Assembly: GCA_018659505.1 (NCBI GenBank)
Contig: JABJMI010000500.1
Coordinates: forward strand, 1 to 5,732
Source: Planctomicrobium sp.
GTDB taxonomy: Bacteria; Planctomycetota; Planctomycetia; Planctomycetales; Planctomycetaceae
Length of the DNA: 5,732 bases
Direction: 5' to 3'
The notes under the pieces are model-generated. The model saw only the letters and a program-made list of their open reading frames with translations, was not told the origin of the DNA and searched no databases. The position numbers were made by a program, and so were the translations under genes. Below are positions 1 to 5,732 of this stretch, piece by piece. Numbering within the stretch: position 1 is the stretch's first letter; the number at the start of each line of letters is the position of its first letter.

Positions 1-645
1 AACCCGATGCTCGGTCACCGCGGTTGCCGACTTGGAATCGTCTATCCAGAAATCACAGCGATGCAGACTCGAGCGATCTTCGAAGCTGCTTGTGCCCTCA
101 AGAAGGAAGGCATCAACTGCCATCCAGAAGTGATGGTCCCGCTGGCTGGATTCAAAACAGAATTCGAAAACCAGGCTAAAGTGATTCGTGACACAGCAAC
201 GAAAGTCTTCGAAGAGCAAGGTGTCGAAGTTGAGTACCTCGTGGGAACGATGATCGAAATTCCACGTGCCGCTTTGACTGCTGATGAAGTTGCCGTCGAA
301 GCTGAGTTCTTCAGCTTCGGAACCAACGACTTAACCCAAACAGCGTTGGGTATGAGCCGCGATGACTACAAAGGCTTCATCGGCTACTATCAGGAAAACG
401 ACATCGTCCCAGCTGATCCGTTTCAAACTATTGATCAACCTGGTGTTGGCAAGCTGATGAAAATCGGTGTCGACGGTGGACGATCAACACGCAAAGACCT
501 GAAGATCGGCATCTGTGGAGAGCACGGTGGAGATCCTAAGTCCGTCTTCTTCTGCCACGAAATCGGCTTGAACTACGTCAGTTGTTCACCACGCCGAATC
601 CCAATCGCCCGCTTGGCAGCCGCTCAAGCAGCCTTGGATTCGTAG
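1..645 (+). CDS. ppdK: Pyruvate, phosphate dikinase, C-terminal part (5' end outside window)
   Basis: This is the C-terminal PEP/pyruvate-binding TIM-barrel domain of pyruvate phosphate dikinase, which interconverts pyruvate + ATP + phosphate and PEP + AMP + pyrophosphate in the cytoplasm. The frame is open from base 1 (Asn-Pro precede the first Met at 7), so the start is outside; 214 codons plus a TAG stop are visible of a protein usually about 870-900 residues long. Seen in the fragment: the [10 protein letters not shown] motif at the very start, EIPRA near residue 86, SFGTNDLTQ near residues 105-113 (Asn/Asp of the metal site), and CGEHGGDP near residue 172, whose Cys matches the catalytic acid/base cysteine of the family. 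The end, [20 protein letters not shown], is the family's standard C-terminus. The fragment is intact. It converges on the nitrate reductase operon and is followed 22 bp later by a terminator. PEP synthase and enzyme I share this domain, but the CGEHGGDP and [16 protein letters not shown] motifs favour PPDK. Confidence 0.96.
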   Translation, partial: NPMLGHRGCRLGIVYPEITAMQTRAIFEAACALKKEGINCHPEVMVPLAGFKTEFENQAKVIRDTATKVFEEQGVEVEYLVGTMIEIPRAALTADEVAVEAEFFSFGTNDLTQTALGMSRDDYKGFIGYYQENDIVPADPFQTIDQPGVGKLMKIGVDGGRSTRKDLKIGICGEHGGDPKSVFFCHEIGLNYVSCSPRRIPIARLAAAQAALDS

Positions 646-666
646 GCAATACGAACCCATGAATTC

Positions 667-703
667 AAAAAGCCTCTCGCTCAATGAGTGAGAGGCTTTT
701 TTT
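667..703. terminator. Rho-independent terminator, probably bidirectional
   Basis: An 11-bp stem (671-681 with 687-697, one G-T wobble at 679/689) closes a 5-base CAATG loop. On the plus strand it ends in a run of seven T (697-703), and on the minus strand in five T (complement of 667-671). It sits 22 bp after the ppdK stop and is the only hairpin with a T tract between the two convergent transcription units. It therefore probably ends ppdK and also the nitrate reductase transcript, which would then carry an approximately 190-base 3' untranslated tail. Confidence 0.9.
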
Positions 704-784
704 GTTGTCTTATTAGCGGTGGAGTTTCAATTCGAGGGAACACAAACAATGTTGAAACGTAAGAGCCTTTTAACTTCCAATAGT

Positions 785-851
785 TACAAGCTCTACGCGC
801 GAGCGAATGAGCTTGGGGAATTGACCCACTTGCTTGCGCTGCGTGCTTGTA
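785..851. repeat. 67-bp intergenic element with nested inverted repeats
   Basis: The outer arms are perfect 7-bp inverted repeats (TACAAGC at 785-791, GCTTGTA at 845-851). The left arm can alternatively pair as CAAGCTC (787-793) with GAGCTTG (809-815), enclosing a GC-rich loop with CGCGCGAGCG. The right half contains TGCTTG twice (831-836, 844-849). The octamer TTACAAGC starting at 784 recurs at 893-900 over the nitrate reductase stop codon. There is no T tract, so it is not a simple terminator. The sequence resembles short interspersed repeats I recall from planctomycete intergenic regions; this is memory, as only one copy lies in the window. The rest of the 646-892 gap shows no convincing gene, RNA or promoter. 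Confidence 0.5.
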
Positions 852-892
852 TGAGAGATTGTTTCCATGCTGCTCCCTAAAAACATCATTCC

Positions 893-3100
893 TTACAAGC
901 GCTTAATAGCGACAGCGCAGGCTTTGTAAGAAGGTTGTTTTGAGTAGGGGTCGAAGACGGCATCAGTCAATTGATTGGTCGCTTCATAGTGCATCGGGAT
1001 GAAGACTTGCCCCGGTTGAACATTGTGCGTCAGAAATGCTGTCGCAATCATTTTTCCTCGTTGAGATGAAATGATTACTTTTTGATTGGCAGTGATTGAA
1101 CATCGCTGCGCGTCAGCAGGATTGATCTCAACAAAGGGGCTTTGTGGATAAAGTTTTTTCAGCACAGGAGATTTGCTGGTTCTGGTTTGAGTGTGCCATT
1201 GAGACGCGGTTCCTCGACCAGTCAGTAAGATGAAGGGGAATTGATTAGATGTTTTCTCGGTAAGCGGTTTCGGTTCTTCGAAAAGAAATTTCGCACGTTC
1301 ATCTGCGTGATAGAATTTCCCATCGACAAACAATCGACGTTCTTTTCCGAGCGGATTCGTTTCTTGTTCAGAGGTGATAATAGCCCCTTCGGGGAATGGC
1401 CATTGGATGCCGCCCTCGGAGTCGAGATGTTGATAGCTCTCAATACCGGAGATGTCGCAAGGCATGTCGCGAGTGAACTCTTTCAGAGACTGAAAGACCG
1501 CTTCTGGAGATGTCCATTTCTTGAACATTTCCGAGCAGCCCCAATGGTGAGCGATGAGGCGAAAGATGTTGAAATCGGAAAGTGCTTCGCCCGGTGCTTT
1601 GCGGACTTTTTTTACAAGCCCGAACCTTCGTTCTGAGTTAATGAAGGTTCCTTCTTTCTCTCCCCAACCTGCTGCTGGCAGGGTTAAATTCGCCATTTTC
1701 GCAGTTTCGGTGCTGTGATACATATCTTGGACGACCAAGAAGTCGAGCCGGTCCAGGATCTCACGAGCGACATTTTGATTGATCCACGAATGGGCAGTAT
1801 TTGTGCAGATGACCCACAGTCCCTTGATTTTGCCTTTCAGAATTCCTTCCATGATTTCGTGATAAGCCCATGAGTTCTCAGTCGGAATTGTTGCTTCATC
1901 GATCTCCATGATGTTGGCAACTTTAGAGCGATGCGCTGGGTTCGGAAAATCATGTCCTCCAAGCAGATTGGTTGTATTGCTGAAGAGCCTTGACCCCATA
2001 GCATTGCACTGACCGGTTATCGAATTTGCACCTGTCCCTGGTCGTCCGATGTTGCCTGTCATGAGAGCGAGATTGATAATCGCCTGCGCTGTTCGAACTC
2101 CCTGATAGCTTTGGTTCACTCCCATTGTCCACCAGAACGAAACTCGTTGACCTTTGTGTATCGTTTCAGCGAAGCGCTCGATTTGCTCAATTGACAAACC
2201 TGTTTCAGTGGAGACCCGTTCTAATGGGAACTCCGCAACAAAGTTCCTAAACTCATCAAATCCGCTGGTGTGGTCTCTTACGAAGTCTTCATCGATCCAG
2301 TTTCGCTCGATCAATGTCTTTGCAATTCCATAAAGTAATGTCTGATCACTTTTTGGAAACGCAGCGAGGTGCTGCGTGGCGTTCATTGCGGTCTCGGTCA
2401 TCCGTGGATCGATGACAACAATTTCGGGTGAATACGGATTTCTCATCACCCGTTCCCACATGATCGGGTGAGCAATACAGATGTTGCTCCCCACAAGAAC
2501 GATGACATCCGATTCTTCGAAATCGGCATAAGTATATGGAGGAGCGTCGAACCCGAAGGCTTGCTTGTACGCAACCACAGCTGTCGCCATGCACTGACGT
2601 GTGTTTCCATCTCCGTGCAACATTCCCATGCCGAACTTTGTCAGAGCACCGAGGTACGCCATTTCCTCGCTGACCATTTGCCCGGTACTGATGAATGCGA
2701 CGGAATGATCTCCATGTTCTTTTTGAATCGATTTGAAACGTCCCGTGAACTCCTCCATCGCGTGGTTCCAGGAGACCGGTTCAAATTGTCCGCGTTCATT
2801 TTTAAGTAAAGGAGTCACCCCACGATCAGAAGCATCTAATACCGATAAAGCTTCCCAGCCTTTCGGGCAAGCCATCCCAAGGTTGACGGGATACTCAGTC
2901 GTCGGCGAGAGATTGACCGCTTCGCCATCTTTGAGGTGAATTGTCAAACCACAGCCAGTAGAACAGTATCCGCAGACCATGTTGGTGGTCGCATCGGGTT
3001 TGGTGACGACTGGCAACTGACCAAGCCCAAATTCACCGGGTTCGCGCAGTAGTTCGCGCGTGAGAGGACCGGTTTTCGCGTGCAAAATTTCATTGATCAT
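893..3100 (-). CDS. nasA: Assimilatory-type nitrate reductase catalytic subunit (Mo-bis-MGD, one 4Fe-4S cluster)
   Basis: This 735-residue molybdopterin oxidoreductase is predicted to reduce nitrate to nitrite. The N-terminal 4Fe-4S site is C43-x2-C46-x3-C50-x27-C78, followed by K80 of the CPKG motif, the lysine that usually links the cluster to the pterin. [10 protein letters not shown] places C170 as molybdenum ligand. The Cys-Met-Ala/Ser-x-Ala-Val pattern is that of NapA/NasA/NarB; formate dehydrogenases have Cys or Sec followed by His. The [14 protein letters not shown] segment and the C-terminal [18 protein letters not shown] and [11 protein letters not shown] segments match the NarB/NasA family, including its molybdopterin-dinucleotide-binding domain. 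The length matches cyanobacterial NarB, and there is no extra C-terminal [2Fe-2S] (BFD-like) domain as in Klebsiella NasA. There is no twin-arginine signal, so it should be cytoplasmic. About 40 residues precede the first Cys. The ATG start overlaps the upstream stop (ATGA) and has a good Shine-Dalgarno. It is the last gene of the operon. Family is sure; nitrate as substrate is a strong inference. Confidence 0.9.
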   Translation of the reverse strand: MINEILHAKTGPLTRELLREPGEFGLGQLPVVTKPDATTNMVCGYCSTGCGLTIHLKDGEAVNLSPTTEYPVNLGMACPKGWEALSVLDASDRGVTPLLKNERGQFEPVSWNHAMEEFTGRFKSIQKEHGDHSVAFISTGQMVSEEMAYLGALTKFGMGMLHGDGNTRQCMATAVVAYKQAFGFDAPPYTYADFEESDVIVLVGSNICIAHPIMWERVMRNPYSPEIVVIDPRMTETAMNATQHLAAFPKSDQTLLYGIAKTLIERNWIDEDFVRDHTSGFDEFRNFVAEFPLERVSTETGLSIEQIERFAETIHKGQRVSFWWTMGVNQSYQGVRTAQAIINLALMTGNIGRPGTGANSITGQCNAMGSRLFSNTTNLLGGHDFPNPAHRSKVANIMEIDEATIPTENSWAYHEIMEGILKGKIKGLWVICTNTAHSWINQNVAREILDRLDFLVVQDMYHSTETAKMANLTLPAAGWGEKEGTFINSERRFGLVKKVRKAPGEALSDFNIFRLIAHHWGCSEMFKKWTSPEAVFQSLKEFTRDMPCDISGIESYQHLDSEGGIQWPFPEGAIITSEQETNPLGKERRLFVDGKFYHADERAKFLFEEPKPLTEKTSNQFPFILLTGRGTASQWHTQTRTSKSPVLKKLYPQSPFVEINPADAQRCSITANQKVIISSQRGKMIATAFLTHNVQPGQVFIPMHYEATNQLTDAVFDPYSKQPSYKACAVAIKRL

Positions 3101-3114
3101 GGTCTTGGACCTCC
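3097..3114 (-). promoter_or_regulatory. Ribosome binding site and ATGA stop/start overlap for nasA
   Basis: On the minus strand GGAGGT (complement of 3109-3114) lies 8 bases before the ATG at 3100-3098, inside the last codons of the upstream gene. The ATG shares bases with the upstream TGA (ATGA, 3100-3097). This fixes the start of the nitrate reductase and suggests translational coupling. Confidence 0.85.
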
Positions 3115-4776
3115 GGGCATTCGAGGAGTCGCGACGGCAGCGAAGAAGAGATATCGTTCCAGAAACTCTCCGATCAGGCAGGCGATAAAGAGCATCCCCA
3201 CCATGATTAAATTCTTAAGCTCAACCGTTGCTAGCGGCGTGGCAAGACTCGCTGATTTCAGCAGAAATGCGGGCATGACGATTCCTCCCAGCAGTCCGAG
3301 TGCGTTACGTGCAATTGTGAAATTCGCGAGCGGTCCCGTCATTAAAGTCGCAGTTTGTCGCAAGGGACTGTTTCGTCGATTCATCACATGCAGGAAGATT
3401 CCTCCCTCCCAAATGAGTTTGATTGCGGTCATTACGATCAGCCAAAAGGCGAACTGACGTCCTACCAGTTGTTGATGGGAAAGTAAGTTGGAGTCAAGCG
3501 TGAAAGAAACGAGTATTAACGCCAACCATGATGTGGCTAATCCGAGTACGACTGCGGTGAGTACGAATCGAGTCAGCGTGCGATTCAAGTTCCAAAACTC
3601 ACGCTGCGTAAAGACATAGATCATCGCAGAACAAAACAATCCGAGTCCTCCTGTCCCTAAAACAGACCAACCGAGCGTTTGAGTGATTCCAGCTGTTCCT
3701 CCGAATAACCAGATGGAAGCGGCGTAACTACTCGCTGCTCCTGCGAAGAGACCAAAGGCGACAATCTCGCGACTCAACCACGAATGCCGCAACCCAATGA
3801 CCGCTCGAAAAGCGTACTGAGGACGCCCTAAATGCAAAGTGCTTGCCCCGAGTGCCATCAATCCCAATGCAAGTGCAAGTGTCGCTTGCACAGGTTGAAA
3901 TGCCTCGACGAACGCCCCATCGAATGATGTCGTCAAGAAGTGTCCCACAGCGAATGCTCCGACTGACAGTTGCGTCAGCACCAACATGATGATTAAAGGC
4001 CAATGTGGGTGTTGCGGATTGATTGAACGATAATCCGCTGGCAAGGTATTTCGTGGCAAGACACGATTCGTTTTGAAAATTGTCGTTGGATAAGTGATGA
4101 CAGGATCGGGAGCAGCGGGCAGAAAGGGATCAACCTCGGCATTTTCTTTCACTTCATCGATTGAAACGATCTGAATTGCGATCGCTTCATGTGGACAGGA
4201 CTGTACACACGCGGGAGCTTCACCAACTGCCAGGCGATCCGCGCACATGTCGCACTTGCGAACGATTCCTTTTCCCGAATGATATTTGGGAACATCGTAA
4301 GGACAGGCAAGTGTGCAGTATTGGCAGCCGAAGCATTGATCATCGAGATGCCGAACGATCCCCGTTTCGGGGTTTTTCTCGTAAGCATCTACCGGGCAAG
4401 CAATCATACAAGCTGGTTCAATGCAATGATGACAGGCAGTCGTGACGTGCTGCATCACCGGATTTGATGTCGTTCCCCCCACGAGTAACCCTACGTCTCG
4501 CCAGGTTTCGTTTTCATCGAGTCCGTTCAATGAATGGCAAGCAACGACACAAGCTTTACAACCGGAACAGGCATCCAGATTCACTTCGAAGGCATACTGT
4601 TCACCTTCGCCCGGCGGAGAAGCTGGCATCAACTTTTGATAATACTTCGCCTGACTCGGAAGTCCATCGACAGCGTGCTGCTGAGAAAATTCCTCGACAG
4701 CTGTTAATTGCTGCTGATCTTCAAGCAGCCACGCTAACAGTCCATCATTGTCAAACTGAGAAGATGGTTGCGTCAC
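3097..4776 (-). CDS. Fused DmsB-like four-cluster ferredoxin and DmsC-like membrane anchor
   Basis: This 559-residue protein joins an electron-transfer subunit and a membrane anchor that are separate in DMSO reductase. After about 65 hydrophilic residues come four cysteine motifs: C70/73/76/80, C115/118/123/127, C148/151/154/158 and C175/178/190/194. All 16 ligands are present, and position 151 in the third motif is Cys rather than the Trp found in NarH, so four 4Fe-4S clusters are expected. Residues 195-255 are a linker. The C-terminal half has about eight hydrophobic helices (roughly 259-281, 293-314, 335-358, 367-389, 401-425, 439-462, 485-508, 520-548). It contains the DmsC signature STLHLGRP at 312-319, in which H315 is a candidate quinol-site histidine, then SWLSRE at 332-337 and [10 protein letters not shown] near the end. 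No Tat signal is seen, so the clusters should face the cytoplasm. It probably passes electrons to the nitrate reductase encoded next, either from menaquinol or from the upstream flavoprotein. The GTG start is supported by the 4-bp overlap; the next in-frame Met, at residue 50, would remove most of the N-terminal extension. Confidence 0.9.
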   Translation of the reverse strand: MTQPSSQFDNDGLLAWLLEDQQQLTAVEEFSQQHAVDGLPSQAKYYQKLMPASPPGEGEQYAFEVNLDACSGCKACVVACHSLNGLDENETWRDVGLLVGGTTSNPVMQHVTTACHHCIEPACMIACPVDAYEKNPETGIVRHLDDQCFGCQYCTLACPYDVPKYHSGKGIVRKCDMCADRLAVGEAPACVQSCPHEAIAIQIVSIDEVKENAEVDPFLPAAPDPVITYPTTIFKTNRVLPRNTLPADYRSINPQHPHWPLIIMLVLTQLSVGAFAVGHFLTTSFDGAFVEAFQPVQATLALALGLMALGASTLHLGRPQYAFRAVIGLRHSWLSREIVAFGLFAGAASSYAASIWLFGGTAGITQTLGWSVLGTGGLGLFCSAMIYVFTQREFWNLNRTLTRFVLTAVVLGLATSWLALILVSFTLDSNLLSHQQLVGRQFAFWLIVMTAIKLIWEGGIFLHVMNRRNSPLRQTATLMTGPLANFTIARNALGLLGGIVMPAFLLKSASLATPLATVELKNLIMVGMLFIACLIGEFLERYLFFAAVATPRMPGGPRP

Positions 4777-4791
4777 GACAACACTTTCTCT
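4773..4791 (-). promoter_or_regulatory. GTGA stop/start overlap with weak ribosome binding site
   Basis: The TGA of the reductase gene and the GTG start of the DmsBC-like gene share bases (GTGA, 4776-4773). Upstream there is only a purine-rich AGAGAAAG (complement of 4784-4791), 7 bases before GTG, and no GGAGG. A weak site with a non-ATG start fits initiation that depends on translation of the preceding gene. Confidence 0.65.
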
Positions 4792-5732
4792 GCACTTACG
4801 GTTGCTCCAACGGGAGTTGCGTGAAAGGCTTCTGTATGGATGCGATCATTCGGGACGCTGTGCTGTTGTAACTCCCCGCTGATGGAATCCATGAACTCAT
4901 TAGGGCCGCAGATGAAGTAGCGACTGCCTGGAACATCTGAGACTTGTGACTGGATCTGTTCCCATGAGATCCTGCCGTTTGCTCCAGTCCATTCCGCATC
5001 AGGCTTTGAGAGAGTCACAAAGTAACGGAACCATGGTTGAGAGTTTGCCAACTCCTGACATTCATTCTGGAAGATGATGTCATCCGGGGTCCGTGCTCCA
5101 AAGAGAAACGAAACGGGAATCGAAAGGTTCTGATCTCTTAGAAAACGAGAGATCGACATCATCGGAGTAATTCCGCTCCCTGCTGAAATGAGAACGAGCG
5201 GTTCGTTGTGTTTTTCTGGATCGAAGTAGAACCCACCTTGCGCCCCTTTGATGCGCAGTCGATCACCGGGTTGTAAGTTTGCGAAGAGGTGATTCGTAAC
5301 TTTCCCCAAAGGGTTTAACTTCATTGTGAAGTCGAGGGCTTTGCATTTTGCAGGCGAAGAACTGATCGTAAAACTTTTCCAGTGCTCTTCCCCATCGATT
5401 TGAATCCCCACTTTGGCGAACTTCCCGGGGAAGTCAAACGGAATCAAACCTTCTGAATTACAGAGACGAAATGTTCGCACATCTGGAGTTTCCTCAATGA
5501 CCTCGAGGACTTTTAACTCGGCTTCAACAGGTCGAACCGCTTTGGGTTTTGATTTGTTTTGACTGCGTAGTTGTTCAAGAGGTGATGGTGCGTTGACGTT
5601 CGTTGAAGATTGCTTTGAGAGGCGAACAAAGATTTGTCCTTCTTCAATAAGTGTCGGGTAGGATTTCACATCGTTGTCAGGAGGGTCAAGGCTGCAACCG
5701 GTGCAGACGTCGAACTTCCAGTCGTGCCACGG
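4773..5732 (-). CDS. Rieske [2Fe-2S] / FAD-NAD(P)H ferredoxin-reductase fusion, 5' end outside window
   Basis: The frame is open to the right edge; 319 codons plus stop are visible. The first residues, PWHDWKFDV...TG, are the second half of a Rieske motif (C-P-x-H-x-W-x-F-D), with the Cys expected just outside. SYPTLIEEGQIFVRL is the typical last strand pair of NirD-like Rieske domains. A 25-30 residue polar linker follows. The flavoprotein part then shows KSFTISSSP near 119-127 (the FAD-binding RxY/FS/T motif with Lys for Arg), GKVT near 143 (FAD phosphate), AGSGITP at 184-190 (pyridine nucleotide loop), GARTPDDIIF near 212 and CGPNEFM at 275-281. There is no C-terminal plant-type ferredoxin domain. 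A GTG at 5669 would give a 298-residue protein but would cut the Rieske domain, so it is not the start. It is the most upstream visible gene of the operon. Likely role: move electrons from NAD(P)H through FAD to its Rieske cluster, and then to the DmsBC-like protein or directly to the nitrate reductase. NADH versus NADPH preference cannot be read from the sequence. Confidence 0.88.
   Translation of the reverse strand, partial: PWHDWKFDVCTGCSLDPPDNDVKSYPTLIEEGQIFVRLSKQSSTNVNAPSPLEQLRSQNKSKPKAVRPVEAELKVLEVIEETPDVRTFRLCNSEGLIPFDFPGKFAKVGIQIDGEEHWKSFTISSSPAKCKALDFTMKLNPLGKVTNHLFANLQPGDRLRIKGAQGGFYFDPEKHNEPLVLISAGSGITPMMSISRFLRDQNLSIPVSFLFGARTPDDIIFQNECQELANSQPWFRYFVTLSKPDAEWTGANGRISWEQIQSQVSDVPGSRYFICGPNEFMDSISGELQQHSVPNDRIHTEAFHATPVGATVSAEKVLS

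Noticed and set aside
42..326. 94-codon minus-strand frame inside ppdK.
   Set aside because: Antisense shadow of conserved PPDK sequence; Ser/Thr/Ala-rich without motif.
749..880. Plus-strand 43-codon ORF in the intergenic gap (ATG, TAA), with GAGG about 11 bases upstream, beginning MLKRKSLLTSN.
   Set aside because: About half of it is the 785-851 repeat, the spacing of the Shine-Dalgarno is poor, there is no recognisable domain, and it runs toward the end of the convergent operon after a strong terminator. Probably a by-product of the repeat.
1241..1636. 131-codon open frame on the plus strand inside the nitrate reductase gene.
   Set aside because: Antisense shadow of a strongly conserved gene; no family resemblance and unlikely composition.
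893..3100. Formate dehydrogenase or DMSO reductase as an alternative identity for the molybdoenzyme.
   Set aside because: The Mo ligand context is Cys-Met-Ala-Thr-Ala-Val, not Cys/Sec-His as in FDH or Ser as in DMSO reductase; the HPIMW and [11 protein letters not shown] segments are nitrate reductase-like.
4464..4871. 135-codon plus-strand frame across the junction of the reductase and DmsBC-like genes.
   Set aside because: Antisense to two confidently identified genes, with Arg/His-rich shadow-like composition and no motif.
5667..5669. GTG start giving a 298-residue ferredoxin reductase.
   Set aside because: The frame continues upstream without a stop to the window edge with clear Rieske motif residues, so this GTG is an internal Val codon.

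Overview
The window looks like a chromosomal segment from a member of the Planctomycetota. This rests on moderate GC content, the close relatedness I recognise of the nitrate reductase cluster and of the intergenic repeat to planctomycete sequences, and the very standard bacterial PPDK C-terminus. The phylum call is by pattern memory, not by search, and I hold it at about 0.65. No tRNA, rRNA, CRISPR array or insertion sequence is visible.

Layout: positions 1-645 (+) are the C-terminal 214 codons of pyruvate phosphate dikinase, cut by the left window edge. A strong hairpin terminator with T/A tracts on both sides (667-703) lies just after it. The gap up to 892 holds no convincing gene but has a 67-bp element with nested inverted repeats (785-851). 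From 893 to the right edge everything is on the minus strand. It is a tightly packed three-gene operon read from right to left: a Rieske [2Fe-2S]-ferredoxin-reductase fusion (4773-5732, cut by the right edge), a fused four-cluster ferredoxin plus DmsC-like membrane anchor (3097-4776), and a short NasA/NarB-type molybdopterin nitrate reductase (893-3100). Both gene junctions are 4-bp stop/start overlaps (GTGA and ATGA), so the three proteins are probably made by coupled translation in matched amounts.

Together the three proteins look like one electron-transfer chain. A flavin reductase with a Rieske domain would take electrons from NAD(P)H. A membrane-anchored DmsBC-like protein would carry four 4Fe-4S clusters and could also reach the quinone pool. 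A molybdenum enzyme would reduce nitrate to nitrite. None of the visible N-termini carries a twin-arginine export signal, so the catalytic subunit should be cytoplasmic, as expected for nitrate assimilation. This is unusual for a DmsC-type anchor, whose classical partners are exported. The wiring is the most interesting point of the window.

The obvious GTG start of the reductase gene (position 5669) is false. The reading frame stays open to the right edge, and its extra 21 residues spell the second half of a Rieske cluster motif.
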